A DNA stretch of 64,000 nucleotides from Cupriavidus consociatus (GCF_017814975.1 NZ_JAGIQA010000035.1:20307-84306); one strand, 5' to 3'. Shown: positions 45,975 through 55,489, numbered from the stretch's first letter. The notes: generated by a model not told the origin, from the letters alone. Numbers and translations are program-made.

Positions 45975-46943
45975 TCAGCTTTCAGCCTTCACGCCGGCGT
46001 CCTTCACGACCTTGGCCCACTTGGTGGACTCGGATGCGATGAAGGCGCCGAACTGCTGGTTCGTGCCGCCGGAATCCTCGGCGCCAAAGCTCTTGAGCCG
46101 CTCGGCCACGTCGGGCATCGCCAGCGCGCGGTTGACGTCCGCGTTCATGCGCTGCACCAGCGCCGGCGGCATGCCCTTCGGCCCCACCAGCCCGTACCAC
46201 GATGCCGCGTCCAGTCCGGGAAAGCCCGACTCCGCCAGCGTCGGCACATTGGGATGGCTGGCCGCGCGCTTGAGCCGGGTCTGCGCGATCGCGATCACCT
46301 TGCCCTGCTGGATAAAGGGCGTGGCGGCGGTCATCGTGTCGAACGCATAGTCGATCTGGCCGCCGATCAGGTCCGCCACCAGCGGGCCCGAGCCCTTGTA
46401 CGGGACATGCACCACGTCGATCTTGGCCTGCATCCGGAACAGCTCCAGCGCCAGATGCTGCGCCGAGCCGATGCCCGACGAGCCGAAGGAAATCTTGCCG
46501 GGGTTCTTGCGGCACAGCGCCACGATGTCCGAAACGGTCCGTACCTTCTGTTCCGGACGGCAGGTCAGCATATTGGGCGTGACGCCCACCATCGAAATCG
46601 GCGTGAAGTCGGCGCGCGGGTCGTACTTGACGTCCAGCAGCGCCGGGGCGATCGCATGGCTGTTGACGTGCGCCATCAGCAGCGTGGTGCCATCCGGCGG
46701 CTGCTTGGCCACATAAGCAGCGGCGATCGCGCCGGTTGCGCCGGGCTTGTTCTCCACCACCACGCTGGTATTCCACATGACCCCGAGCTTCTGCCCGATC
46801 ACGCGCGCCAGCACGTCCGTGCCGCCACCGGGGGCAAAACCCACCACGATGCGCACCGGCCCCTGCACGTCAGCGGCGGCGCGCGCCAGGCCGGGCATCG
46901 CCAGTCCGGCCGCCGCGGCCAGGATGAATTGTCTGCGCTGCAT
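45975..46943 (-). CDS. Tripartite tricarboxylate transporter binding protein (Bug/TctC)
   Basis: A 322-residue periplasmic binding protein with an RR-containing signal (MQRRQFILAAAAG). The mature protein starts near ARAAAD and has VRIVVGFAPGGGTDVLAR, VVENKPGATG, VVHVPYKGSGPLVAD and NVPTLAESG. It is first gene of the minus-strand operon with the CoA transferase and hydratase, and is divergent-adjacent to the LysR regulator 66 bases away in the same orientation. Ligand unknown. Confidence 0.9.
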   Translation of the reverse strand: MQRRQFILAAAAGLAMPGLARAAADVQGPVRIVVGFAPGGGTDVLARVIGQKLGVMWNTSVVVENKPGATGAIAAAYVAKQPPDGTTLLMAHVNSHAIAPALLDVKYDPRADFTPISMVGVTPNMLTCRPEQKVRTVSDIVALCRKNPGKISFGSSGIGSAQHLALELFRMQAKIDVVHVPYKGSGPLVADLIGGQIDYAFDTMTAATPFIQQGKVIAIAQTRLKRAASHPNVPTLAESGFPGLDAASWYGLVGPKGMPPALVQRMNADVNRALAMPDVAERLKSFGAEDSGGTNQQFGAFIASESTKWAKVVKDAGVKAES

Positions 46944-47009
46944 TGCGTGTCTCCGTAGTACGAATCGTTATGGAGCCATCATCCGCAATGCGCGCGCCGC
47001 GGGCTATCG

Positions 47010-47948
47010 CTATTTTTGGGATTCTGGTTTCGCGTTTTGCGCAAGCACTTCCAGCACGCTGAGCGCGGCGGAGGAAAGTGCGCCATGGGGCCGGTGGCAA
47101 AGCACGAATTGCCGTTTTGCCCAAGGCTCCGCAATGGGCAATCGGACGAAGCGGCTGCCGGCTGCGACCTCGGCGGCGATCGCCTCCGGCATTACCCCGG
47201 CGCCCAGGTTCTGCGCCACCAGGGCGGCGATGCTGTCGAAGCCGCCGACCCGCATGCGCATATGGAGCACACGGCCGGCTTCCTCCGCCAGACGCTCCAG
47301 GCCGATCGAGATGGCCGAGCTTTCGCCAAGGACGATCAGGTCGCAGTCCAGCACGTCCTCCGTCGTGACCTGCTTGCGCCGCGCCAGCCCATGGCCACGC
47401 GCCACCACCAGGACCAGCCGGTCATCGCGATACGGCTCGGTCGGCAGGTCGATCACGCCCAGGCTGCCTTCATAGATGCCGATGTCCACGGTGCCGCGGC
47501 GCAAGGACTGCTGGACTTCCTGGCTGTTCATTTCCTGCAGGTCGATGCGGACACCGGGGCAGGTGGTGTTGCAGCGCTGGATGTCGAAGGGGAGGAACTG
47601 GATCACCGCCGATTTTGGCGCCGCCACCCGCACCACGCCCAGGTCGCCGCCGACGAAGGAGGCGGCATCGTCCTGCATGCGCTGGACGGTATGGGTGATG
47701 CCGCGGGCGTGGGCCAGCAGCGCGCGGCCGGCTTCGGTCAGGGCCATGCCGTGCGGGAGGCGTTCGAAGACGGAGACGCCGAGCTGGGATTCGAGTTCGA
47801 GGATGCGTCGGGAGGCCGCTGCGGCCGCCAGATGCAGCCGTTCCGCGCCGCGGGTGATGCTGCCCTGGTCGGCTACAGCGATGAAAAGCTGGATCGTGGT
47901 CAGGTCGAAATGCAGGCGCGGCGCGCGAAAGGGTGCGGAGGACGTCAC
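47010..47948 (-). CDS. LysR-family transcriptional regulator
   Basis: A LysR regulator of about 312 residues if started at the GTG 47946-47948. The winged helix (LTTIQLFIAVADQGSITRGA) lies near residue 15, followed by a complete effector domain. Starts further upstream in frame (48053, 48080) give long, unconserved N-termini, so I prefer the GTG although its ribosome site is weak. It precedes the Bug-CoA transferase-hydratase operon on the same strand and probably controls it. A degraded copy of its middle part occurs at 62436-62553. Confidence 0.8.
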   Translation of the reverse strand: MTSSAPFRAPRLHFDLTTIQLFIAVADQGSITRGAERLHLAAAAASRRILELESQLGVSVFERLPHGMALTEAGRALLAHARGITHTVQRMQDDAASFVGGDLGVVRVAAPKSAVIQFLPFDIQRCNTTCPGVRIDLQEMNSQEVQQSLRRGTVDIGIYEGSLGVIDLPTEPYRDDRLVLVVARGHGLARRKQVTTEDVLDCDLIVLGESSAISIGLERLAEEAGRVLHMRMRVGGFDSIAALVAQNLGAGVMPEAIAAEVAAGSRFVRLPIAEPWAKRQFVLCHRPHGALSSAALSVLEVLAQNAKPESQK

Positions 47949-48361
47949 GATGGTCGGCGCTAAGGGGGCGTCGTTTGGGGGGCGAGCTACCGTTCGAGGG
48001 CAAGGAATCCGGTTTCGAAGTGCCTTGGAATGCTCTACCGCGGGCTGCCCCATTCTCCACTCATGAAGCGGTGTCAGCAAGCGGGATTCTCCCGTGAAGC
48101 CGTGCCGGGATATCAGGCTTGGCCGCCAAGAAAATGGCGATTCGGGGTGGTCCCCGCTGCCCGGCGTGTTCCCGGACGGCGGTCTTTGTACGGCCTTGTA
48201 TTACGCCCCGCCAACGATACGCACGCCGACAAATCCGGCCGCTGCGTCCTACAGGCGCGATACATCGGTCTCCTTTAATGCTTTCCACGGGCCCACGGCG
48301 AACTGCAACGATGCAGCCCCCACCGGACCCATACCCTGTCAAACGTTAAAGGAAATCGATC
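47949..48361. other. Gap between LysR and repeat-protein genes
   Basis: No supported gene. Part may be the 5' region of the LysR gene if an upstream start is used. A TTGTAC-like -35 occurs near 48190 but without a convincing -10. The last 15 bases hold the AAAGGAAA ribosome site of the repeat-protein gene. Confidence 0.4.
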
Positions 48362-48760
48362 ATGACTACCAACATCGCCAAGCGCTTTGCCCTCGCCATC
48401 GCCCTGGTAGCCGCCGCAGCCGGCGCACAGGCCGCCAGCCTGTCATACGCTGGCGCACGCGATCCGTTCACCGATGGCGCCCGCTCCGTCAGCGATGCAC
48501 GTGACCCGTACACCGACGGTGCGCGCTCGGTGCAGGAATCGCGCAGCCCGTTTGTCGACGGTGCACGCAACGTTGATCCCTTCCTGGACGGCGCCCGCTC
48601 GCTGGCCGGCCTGGATCGCACGGGTGTCTCGGCGGACCCGGCTCGCAGCGTTGACCCGTTTTCCGACGGCGCCCGCTCCCTGGCCGGCCGGGACCGGGCC
48701 TGGCCCTCGAACGATCCGGCGCGCAATGTCGATCCCTATGTTGACGGCGCTCTGGCGTGA
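48362..48760 (+). CDS. Secreted DPF/Y-x-DGAR repeat protein
   Basis: A 132-residue exported protein of no family known to me. Residues 1-24 form a signal peptide cleaved after AQAAS. The mature part is built from five or six imperfect units with the core D-P-F/Y-x-D-G-A-R-S/N, for example RDPFTDGARS, RDPYTDGARS, VDPFLDGARS and VDPFSDGARS, with LAGxDR linkers. Acidic pairs in each unit could bind cations, which is speculation. AAAGGAAA precedes the ATG. A copy of its 3' end lies at 55490-55550, downstream of the M81 gene. Confidence 0.8.
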   Translation: MTTNIAKRFALAIALVAAAAGAQAASLSYAGARDPFTDGARSVSDARDPYTDGARSVQESRSPFVDGARNVDPFLDGARSLAGLDRTGVSADPARSVDPFSDGARSLAGRDRAWPSNDPARNVDPYVDGALA

Positions 48761-48797
48761 TGCCGTGCGCCGATCGGAAGCGCTGCGCGGGACGAAA

Positions 48798-51008
48798 TCA
48801 GAACCTCCAGAAGAGGAACTGCCGCTGCCGTTCCGCACGGACCGTGCGAGGCGGCCGGCTCTCAGGGCCGAGCCGCGCCCCGGGATCGATAACCCGCGCG
48901 CGCAGCGCCATGTCGTAGAACGCGCCCACCATCGGCAGGGCACTGTGGGCGCCCTGGCCCCAATAATTGCCGAGCGTCACACGTCCATCGTCGAAACCCA
49001 CCCACGCGCCCGCGACCAGTTGCGGATGCATCAGGATGAACCAGCCATCCGTGTTGTCCTGCGTCGTGCCCGTTTTGCCGGCCACGTCGGCGCGAATCCC
49101 GAAGCGCGTCCGGATACCCACGCCGGTGCCCCGGCTGACGACGTCGCGCAGCACGTCGACTAGCGTTTGCGCTGCGCCGGCGGGCAGTGCCTGTTCCGGC
49201 GCTGCGCTCGCGAATTCGGCGAGCACCTTGCCGTCGCGATCCTCGATGCGAGTGACCATGCGCGGTTCGATATAGGCGCCGCGGTTCACGATCGTGCTAT
49301 ACGCGGAGACCATTTCCTTGAGCGTGACCGGGCTTGTGCCGAGTGCCAGCGCCGGCACCGCTTCGAGCGGACTCTCGCGCACGCCCATCGCGCGCGCGAG
49401 CCGTGCGACCTTCCCGGGGCGTTCCTTTTGCATGAGCTGGGCGGTAACGCGGTTGCGCGAATACGCCAGCGCGTCGCGTAGCGTCATCGGCCGGCCGGTG
49501 GGCGGTTCCGCGTCGGTAGGCCGCCAGACCGCATCCCCGGTCAGTGGAATGGCGACATTCCGGTCTACGATCGTATCGCTCGGCCGCGCGCCGCCCGCGA
49601 ACGCCGAGGCATAGACGAACGGCTTGAATGTCGAACCCGGTTGACGCCGCGCCTGCTGCACGTGATCGAACGGTGCGTCACTGAAATTGCGACTGCCGAC
49701 CCATGCCTTGATATCGCCGTTGCGCGGATCGATCGCGACAAAGCCGGCCTGGACCTGAGTCTTGCTCCGGCAAAGCGCGCGGACAAAGGCGGGGTTCCTG
49801 GCAAGCTTCCTGACGGCTGCCGGGTCCGATTGCCCAGCATCGCGTGCGGCGCGATAGTCGGGAGTTTGCCGGATGAATGCCTGGAACAGTCCGTTGCCCG
49901 GCCAGCAGCCCGTGCGTTCGTTCCATGCTTCGTTCGCGATCCATTGCAACTGGTTCGCCTGCCAGTCCACCGCCTGCGTTGCCATTGCCTGCAGACGGAA
50001 ATCCAGCGTCGTATGCACGACCAGCCCGTCGGCATAGATGTTGTAGCCGTTGCGATCGGCCCACGCGATCAGCCACTTGCGTAGCTGCGCCGAAAAATGC
50101 GGCGCGGCGCCCGGTTGCGCGGTTTGCAATGTGAAGTTGACGTTGAGCGGTTGTCGCTTCAACCAGTTGTAGGCATCAGGCGCGAGCTTCCCGTACTTGC
50201 TCATCTGCCCGAGCACAGTGTTGCGCCGCTGCACCGCGCGATCGGGATTGAGCACCGGGTTGTAAGTGCTGTTGGCCTTCAGCATGCCGACAAGCGTTGC
50301 ACTCTCGAGAATGTCGAGCTGGCGGGCAGATTTGCCAAAGTAGGTACGTGCGGCCATTTCCACGCCGTAGGCGTTGTACAGGAACGGCACCGTGTTCAGG
50401 TACGTCTCCAGGATCTGATCCTTGCTGTACACGGCCTCGATCTTGAACGCCGTGATCGCTTCCCTGAGCTTGCGCGCGAGGGTCGGTGCGCGGCCGATTT
50501 CCTCGGGATACAGGTTGCGCGCCAGTTGCTGCGTGATTGTCGAGCCGCCCTGCCGGTCACCGGAAAAGGTATGCAGCGCTGCCGACGCCGTACGCGTCCA
50601 GTCGATGCCGGAATGCTCATGAAAGCGCCGGTCTTCGGTTGCGATCAATGCCTCCACCATGTACGGCGAGATCTGCCCGAGCGACACCCACTCGCGATTG
50701 GACGGCTTGAATTCATCGATCAGCCTGCCGTCGGCCGACACAATCAACGCTGGCCGATCGACACGGGCTTTGCGAATGTCTTCGATGCCGGGCGTGAATG
50801 GTACGAGCGCAAGCGCATACAGCAGGAACAGCGCCGGCAATGCGGCGAGCGTCAGCACGATGCCGCGCCGCGTGGGGTGGCGAAGGCGGCGCAGCGCGCC
50901 GCGAAAACCGCGTATGGCTATGGTGCTGCCGGCGGTGCAGAGCGGCGCGATGCGTGCGAGCCACCGTGCGCAATATTCACGAAACAACGATACACGGCGG
51001 CGATTCAC
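48798..51008 (-). CDS. Class A penicillin-binding protein (bifunctional, PBP1-like)
   Basis: A 736-residue bifunctional peptidoglycan synthase. A basic N-terminus precedes one membrane helix (IVLTLAALPALFLLYALAL). The GT51 domain has ATEDRRFHEHSGID and GGSTITQQLARNLYP near residue 125. The transpeptidase domain has the three required motifs: PGSTFK, SRN and KTGTT. A GTG at 51006-51008 is taken as start; an upstream TTG at 51071 is possible. It stops just 37 bases past the convergent repeat-protein gene. It is probably accessory to the main PBP1A, which is not in the window. Confidence 0.88.
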   Translation of the reverse strand: MNRRRVSLFREYCARWLARIAPLCTAGSTIAIRGFRGALRRLRHPTRRGIVLTLAALPALFLLYALALVPFTPGIEDIRKARVDRPALIVSADGRLIDEFKPSNREWVSLGQISPYMVEALIATEDRRFHEHSGIDWTRTASAALHTFSGDRQGGSTITQQLARNLYPEEIGRAPTLARKLREAITAFKIEAVYSKDQILETYLNTVPFLYNAYGVEMAARTYFGKSARQLDILESATLVGMLKANSTYNPVLNPDRAVQRRNTVLGQMSKYGKLAPDAYNWLKRQPLNVNFTLQTAQPGAAPHFSAQLRKWLIAWADRNGYNIYADGLVVHTTLDFRLQAMATQAVDWQANQLQWIANEAWNERTGCWPGNGLFQAFIRQTPDYRAARDAGQSDPAAVRKLARNPAFVRALCRSKTQVQAGFVAIDPRNGDIKAWVGSRNFSDAPFDHVQQARRQPGSTFKPFVYASAFAGGARPSDTIVDRNVAIPLTGDAVWRPTDAEPPTGRPMTLRDALAYSRNRVTAQLMQKERPGKVARLARAMGVRESPLEAVPALALGTSPVTLKEMVSAYSTIVNRGAYIEPRMVTRIEDRDGKVLAEFASAAPEQALPAGAAQTLVDVLRDVVSRGTGVGIRTRFGIRADVAGKTGTTQDNTDGWFILMHPQLVAGAWVGFDDGRVTLGNYWGQGAHSALPMVGAFYDMALRARVIDPGARLGPESRPPRTVRAERQRQFLFWRF

Positions 51009-51383
51009 GATGGCGGGCGCTGGTGGAAAGAGCGGGATCGTACCAAAGGGGAAGCGCGCTTCCGATATCAAGGCGGAGCCGCGGCATGTGGCATTTACAG
51101 ACGATTACATTTGTTTCGGGTTGGCAAGGTTGCAAGGCGGGAAGCAGCTTTTGCAGGACGTGAACATCACCATCAGGCAGGGCGAATCGCCATGCGCTGG
51201 TCCAGGCGGCAGATCGCGTATATCGCGTCGCGAACCGCAGCGTCCAAGAGCATTCCCCAAGCGTTGCGAACGCTGCGAGGTGACCAGCGAAGCCTGCGAA
51301 CAGCACGCTGTGCCGTCAGGTCGCACAGCAGTAGAAGGGGCAACTGCCCGGCATGGCATGCTGCAGATCGACAGGCTACCAAA
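51009..51383. other. Gap between PBP and LysR genes
   Basis: No intact gene. It contains the possible PBP extension, a short stretch resembling the start of an ABC ATPase (see 51113-51216) and otherwise unassigned DNA. I see no promoter clear enough to list. Confidence 0.4.
51113..51216 (+). pseudogene. Possible ABC-transporter ATPase fragment
   Basis: The plus-strand frame reads FGLARLQGGKQLLQDVN and then ITIRQGES, like the opening strands of ABC ATPases (L-x-G...LLxDVNLTI-x-x-GE). The expected Walker A does not follow; instead the frame continues to a short GPGG and diverges. It would be a decayed 5' piece left by rearrangement. Confidence 0.4.
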
Positions 51384-52349
51384 TCAACGCCCCTGCCCGG
51401 CTCCGCGCGAGACCCCATCCAGCGAAAGCAACTCCATCCGCGCAATATCGAAGCGCGCACACTCTTTCTTGAGCCACGAAGAGAAAATGGTCACGCGGCG
51501 GTCCTCCGGATTACGAGAAAGCAGTATGTAGCGCGCCGGCGCGCGTACATGCTTGCCGAAGACATCCACCAGCCGTCCGCTCCTGAGTTCGTCATAGACC
51601 AACGCCGTACGTCCCATCGCCACCCCCTGGTGGTTCAGCGCCGCGCTGATCGCAAGGCTCGACAGATTGAATTGCGGCCCCTCCAGCTGCGCAATCCATG
51701 CCGGGTGAAAGGCCTCAAGCCATGTGCGCCATTCCACGAACTCGGCTGCGCCGACCCACGGCGATGCGTCATGCAGCAACACGACGCCGTCGAGCGACAC
51801 CCCGCCAGATAGTCCAGGGTGCTGGGCGAGGTACTCGGGCGTGGCCACCGGAATCAGGAACTCGTCGAGCAATACGTCGGCATGCATTTGGCTGTAGCGG
51901 ACCGGGTCGTAACGCACTGCCACGTCAATGTCTTCCGCCTCCATCGATTGCCTGTCCAGTGCCTGGAACTCGGCTTTCAGGCGCACGGAAACATCCGGCT
52001 GCTCGCGGTGGAATTCTGTCAGGCGCGGCATCAGCCATTGCAGCGCAAACGATGGCAGGCAATTGACCTGCAACGGCGCGTTTGGCAGGCCGAGCCGCTG
52101 GATGGTCTGCTGGATGTCGTGCAGTGCGCGCGTCGTCGTCTCGAACAGCGCCTCGCCCTTTGGCGTCAGTCTCAGGTTGCGCGGCTGGCGCACGAAGAGC
52201 ATGTAGCCGAGACGGTCTTCCAGGTGGCGAATCTGCTGGCTCACCGCGCTTTGGGTAAGGCTCAACGATTCGGCGGCCTTGGTGAAGCTCAGCAGGCGTC
52301 CCGCGGCTTCGAAACACCGCAGCGCGCCGAGAACGGAGGAGTCGAGCAT
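51384..52349 (-). CDS. LysR-family regulator (GcvA/DsdC-like)
   Basis: A 321-residue LysR regulator with winged helix near residue 10 (LGALRCFEAAGRLLSFTKAA; LSLTQSAVSQQIRHLEDRLG) and an effector domain of the GcvA type (VNCLPSFALQWLMPRL). It is divergent from the D-serine dehydratase-like gene with a palindromic site between them, the arrangement of dsdC and dsdA, so activation by D-serine or a related amino acid is a reasonable inference. Confidence 0.87.
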   Translation of the reverse strand: MLDSSVLGALRCFEAAGRLLSFTKAAESLSLTQSAVSQQIRHLEDRLGYMLFVRQPRNLRLTPKGEALFETTTRALHDIQQTIQRLGLPNAPLQVNCLPSFALQWLMPRLTEFHREQPDVSVRLKAEFQALDRQSMEAEDIDVAVRYDPVRYSQMHADVLLDEFLIPVATPEYLAQHPGLSGGVSLDGVVLLHDASPWVGAAEFVEWRTWLEAFHPAWIAQLEGPQFNLSSLAISAALNHQGVAMGRTALVYDELRSGRLVDVFGKHVRAPARYILLSRNPEDRRVTIFSSWLKKECARFDIARMELLSLDGVSRGAGQGR

Positions 52350-52353
52350 TTGG

Positions 52354-52368
52354 ATTAGCCTGGCTAAT
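52354..52368. promoter_or_regulatory. LysR-type operator in the LysR-dsdA gap
   Basis: ATTAGCCTGGCTAAT is a perfect 7+1+7 palindrome with the T-N11-A form of LysR sites, five bases from the regulator start codon and 85 bases before the dehydratase start. It may serve autorepression and activation. Confidence 0.65.
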
Positions 52369-52453
52369 ACATACGTTAGAAACCATCGCTATTCTTGCAC
52401 GACTGCAGCGCCTACGATCATGGCTCATAAGGCATTCCTCGGAAAACGACTTG

Positions 52454-53788
52454 ATGACCACCCTGCCGCTGCCCACAGAAGTATTAGCACGACTTCAATC
52501 GAAACAACCGCTGCTTTGGCTGAATCCAAGGCTGGGGCAACCCCTGCCGGCTTCCGCCCCCCCGACAGAACTGATCGAGGCAGCCGAGACGCGCCTTGCG
52601 CGCTGTGCACCGCTCATGGCGACGCTGTTTCCCGAACTGGCGTCAAGCCATGGGCAAGTGGAATCGCAACTGATGCCTGCCACCGGGCTCCAGCGCGCAA
52701 TCGTCGGCAACGATGGCGCCGAGGGCGCGTGGTTTATCAAGCGTGACGACGAATTGCCGGTTGCCGGCTCCATCAAGGCACGCGGCGGCTTTCATGAAGT
52801 GCTGGCGATTGCCGAATCCATCGCGATCGAGCATGGCATCCTCGACCCCGACGGTGACCGCCGCGTGCTCGCGACGGCGGCGGCGCGCGCGCTGTTCTCG
52901 CAATACTCGGTGACGGTCGGCAGCACCGGCAACCTCGGCCTGAGCATCGGCGTGATGGCGGCTGCGCTCGGATTCGATGCGGTCGTGCATATGTCCGCGG
53001 ACGCCAAGGCGTGGAAGAAGGATCGCCTGCGCAAACGCGGCGTGCGCGTCGTGGAACATGAGGGCGACTACGCGCAAGCCGTGGCAGCGGGCCGCGAGCA
53101 GGCGTTGGCGGCGCCGCGCTGTCATTTTGTTGATGACGAACGCTCCGCCCTGCTCTTCCTTGGATACGCCGCCGCGGCACGTCACCTGGCGCGCCAGCTC
53201 GCCGAAGCCGGCCGCATCGTGGATGCCGCGCATCCGCTCTTCGTCTATCTCCCCTGCGGCGTCGGCGGCGCGCCCGGTGGCATCACCTACGGGCTCAAGG
53301 CACTGTTCGGCGAATATGTGCACTGCTTCTTTGCCGAGCCCGTGGCCTCGCCGTGCGTACTGGTGCAGCTGGCCTCGGGTGCGGACGCGCCCGTATCCGT
53401 CTATGACATCGGCCTGGATAACCGGACCGATGCCGATGGCCTCGCCGTCGGCCAGGCCTCCCATCTGGTCAGCCCGTTGATGGCTTCCCAGCTCGCCGGC
53501 GTGTTCACCGTCCCCGACGATCAACTCTACGTTCAGTTGCTCGCGCTCAAGACGTCTATGGGCGTGGAAGTCGAGCCTTCAGCGGCGGCCGGCATCGGTG
53601 GACCCGGCTGGCTGCGTGAATCACCCGAGGGCCAGGCATATGTGCGCGATCACGGGATCGACATGCGCAATGCAACGCATGTGATCTGGGCCACCGGCGG
53701 CTCGCTCGTTCCGCGCGAGGAGCTTCGCCGGTTCCAGGCTTACGCGGAGACGCTGGCCGGCCGGAGTCCGGTGCGATGCAAGGGGTAG
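52454..53788 (+). CDS. dsdA: D-serine dehydratase (DsdA-type PLP enzyme)
   Basis: Deaminates D-serine to pyruvate and ammonia, which both uses and detoxifies it. The 444-residue protein has the PLP lysine in AGSIKARGGFHE near residue 107, the phosphate-binding loop TVGSTGNLGLSIG near 157, LPCGVGGAPGG near 275 and a C-terminal HVIWATGGSLVP. This set is characteristic of DsdA. The ATG at 52454 is chosen over the preceding TTG. It is divergent from a DsdC-like LysR gene and followed by an M81 peptidase, 157 bases later. Confidence 0.9.
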   Translation: MTTLPLPTEVLARLQSKQPLLWLNPRLGQPLPASAPPTELIEAAETRLARCAPLMATLFPELASSHGQVESQLMPATGLQRAIVGNDGAEGAWFIKRDDELPVAGSIKARGGFHEVLAIAESIAIEHGILDPDGDRRVLATAAARALFSQYSVTVGSTGNLGLSIGVMAAALGFDAVVHMSADAKAWKKDRLRKRGVRVVEHEGDYAQAVAAGREQALAAPRCHFVDDERSALLFLGYAAAARHLARQLAEAGRIVDAAHPLFVYLPCGVGGAPGGITYGLKALFGEYVHCFFAEPVASPCVLVQLASGADAPVSVYDIGLDNRTDADGLAVGQASHLVSPLMASQLAGVFTVPDDQLYVQLLALKTSMGVEVEPSAAAGIGGPGWLRESPEGQAYVRDHGIDMRNATHVIWATGGSLVPREELRRFQAYAETLAGRSPVRCKG

Positions 53789-53945
53789 CCAGACCATTCC
53801 GTCAGCCCGTACCTGTTCGGCTGGATCCCTGACACGTACCACAGTACCGAGCCGGCTATCTTTATCATCGCCGGGCGCGCTTGTCGCCAGCGCACGGAAC
53901 GCCCTAAGCTTTCATCCAAAGAAGGTACCTCTCGGAGGCGTTCCC

Positions 53946-55469
53946 GTGACTTCAAGCCCAATGCCCGTCCGCCTGGCCGTTGCCGGACTCATCCACGAAA
54001 CCAACACATACGCCGCCGAATTCGCGGGCATGACGCCACTGCGCGCGTTCGAGCGGTATCGGGGCGACGAAATCCTGGCGGCATTCGACAAATCGAATCA
54101 TCAGGTGGGCGGATTTATCGACGGCGCACGCAAGACCGGCGCCACGCTCGTTCCCACCTACGTCGGGCAGGCGACGCCATCGGGCACCATCGAAGCCGGC
54201 GCGTATGCCGCCATGAAGCAGGAAATCCTCGATGGCATTCGCGCCGTGCTGCCAGTTGACGGCGTGCTACTGGCCCTGCATGGCGCCGGTGTCGCCGACG
54301 GCACCGAGGACATCGAAGGCGATCTGGCGCTTGCCGTTCGTGCGCTGGTCGGGCCCGGCGTCCCGATTGCCGCGGTCTACGATCTGCACGGCAACATGAC
54401 GGACGCGATGCGGGATGCTTGCAACCTGACGTTGCCGTGCAAGCTGTATCCGCATACCGACTTCCATGAACGGGGCGTCGAAGCCGTCGAGCTGCTGTTT
54501 GAGATGATTCGGGGAAGGCTCACGCCGGTCACCGCAACGCGGCGCCTGCCGATGCTGCCGTACATCGTGACGACACAGGACGGGTTCATCCCGGCCGAAG
54601 TCAACGACGTTTGCCAGAAGCTGGCCGTGCAGTCCGGCGTGATCGACTGCTCGTGGTTCCACGGTTTTCCGTACGCAGATATAGCGGCACCCTGCCCGGT
54701 GGTCGTGTGCACCACTACCGGAGATGCAGCACTCGGGCAACGTTGCGTCGACGAAGTCGCGCAGTGGATCTGGTCGCATCGCGAGGAATTCCGTCCGACG
54801 TTCCCGTCACCGGCAGAGGGCATCGCCCTGGCCCTGTCGGCGGCAGAGGGTCCGGTTGTCGTCAACGAGTACGCAGACAACCCTGGGGGCGGCACGCCCG
54901 GAGACGGCACGCACTTGCTGCGCGCGTTACTGGACGCCAATCCGCCCGCCGGCACGTGCTGTTTCGCATCGATCAATGACGCAGCCGTGGTCGCACAAGC
55001 GCAGCGCGCGGGTGTCGGCGCCACGATCAGGGTCTCGCTGGGGGGCAAGCAAGGCCGGTTCCAGGGGGCGCCGATCGAAGCCGATGCCTATGTGAAGTGC
55101 ATCACGGACGGTCGTTTCGTCAATCGGCCCGGCTCGATGTTCGAAGGGGTTCGCTTCGACCTGGGGGCGATGTGTCGGCTGATTATCGATGGGGTCGATG
55201 TCATCGTGGCTTCGCGGGCGGAGCAGATTTTTGATATCGAGCCGTTTGTGCTGCATGGGGTGGACGTTACTGAGTACAAGGTCGTTGCGATCAAGGGGGC
55301 CAATCACTTTCGTGCTGGGTATCGGACGGTGGCCAAGCAAATCATTTCTGTCGACAGTGAGGGCTTGAGTACGGCTGCGATCGCGTCGTTTCCGCGTGAA
55401 CGGCTCATTGGGGAGTTTTGGCCTTTGTGCGACGAGGTGCGGTTCAATGGCGGTGCCGAAGTCTCATGA
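53946..55469 (+). CDS. M81-family metallopeptidase (MlrC-like)
   Basis: A 507-residue zinc metalloprotein of the M81 family, named for MlrC, which degrades the linear tetrapeptide of microcystin, a D-amino-acid-rich peptide. Conserved metal-binding segments are GLIHETNTYA near residue 15, YDLHGNMTDAM near 145 and PHTDFHERGVEA near 170. An intact C-terminal DUF domain follows. The start is GTG at 53946, although ATG at 53961 is close by. In this window, the linkage to a D-serine dehydratase suggests a role with D-amino-acid peptides or racemic compounds. The 3' end is duplicated at 62229-62325. Confidence 0.87.
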   Translation: MTSSPMPVRLAVAGLIHETNTYAAEFAGMTPLRAFERYRGDEILAAFDKSNHQVGGFIDGARKTGATLVPTYVGQATPSGTIEAGAYAAMKQEILDGIRAVLPVDGVLLALHGAGVADGTEDIEGDLALAVRALVGPGVPIAAVYDLHGNMTDAMRDACNLTLPCKLYPHTDFHERGVEAVELLFEMIRGRLTPVTATRRLPMLPYIVTTQDGFIPAEVNDVCQKLAVQSGVIDCSWFHGFPYADIAAPCPVVVCTTTGDAALGQRCVDEVAQWIWSHREEFRPTFPSPAEGIALALSAAEGPVVVNEYADNPGGGTPGDGTHLLRALLDANPPAGTCCFASINDAAVVAQAQRAGVGATIRVSLGGKQGRFQGAPIEADAYVKCITDGRFVNRPGSMFEGVRFDLGAMCRLIIDGVDVIVASRAEQIFDIEPFVLHGVDVTEYKVVAIKGANHFRAGYRTVAKQIISVDSEGLSTAAIASFPRERLIGEFWPLCDEVRFNGGAEVS

Positions 55470-55489
55470 CAGAAGCACGCTTGATAGTT

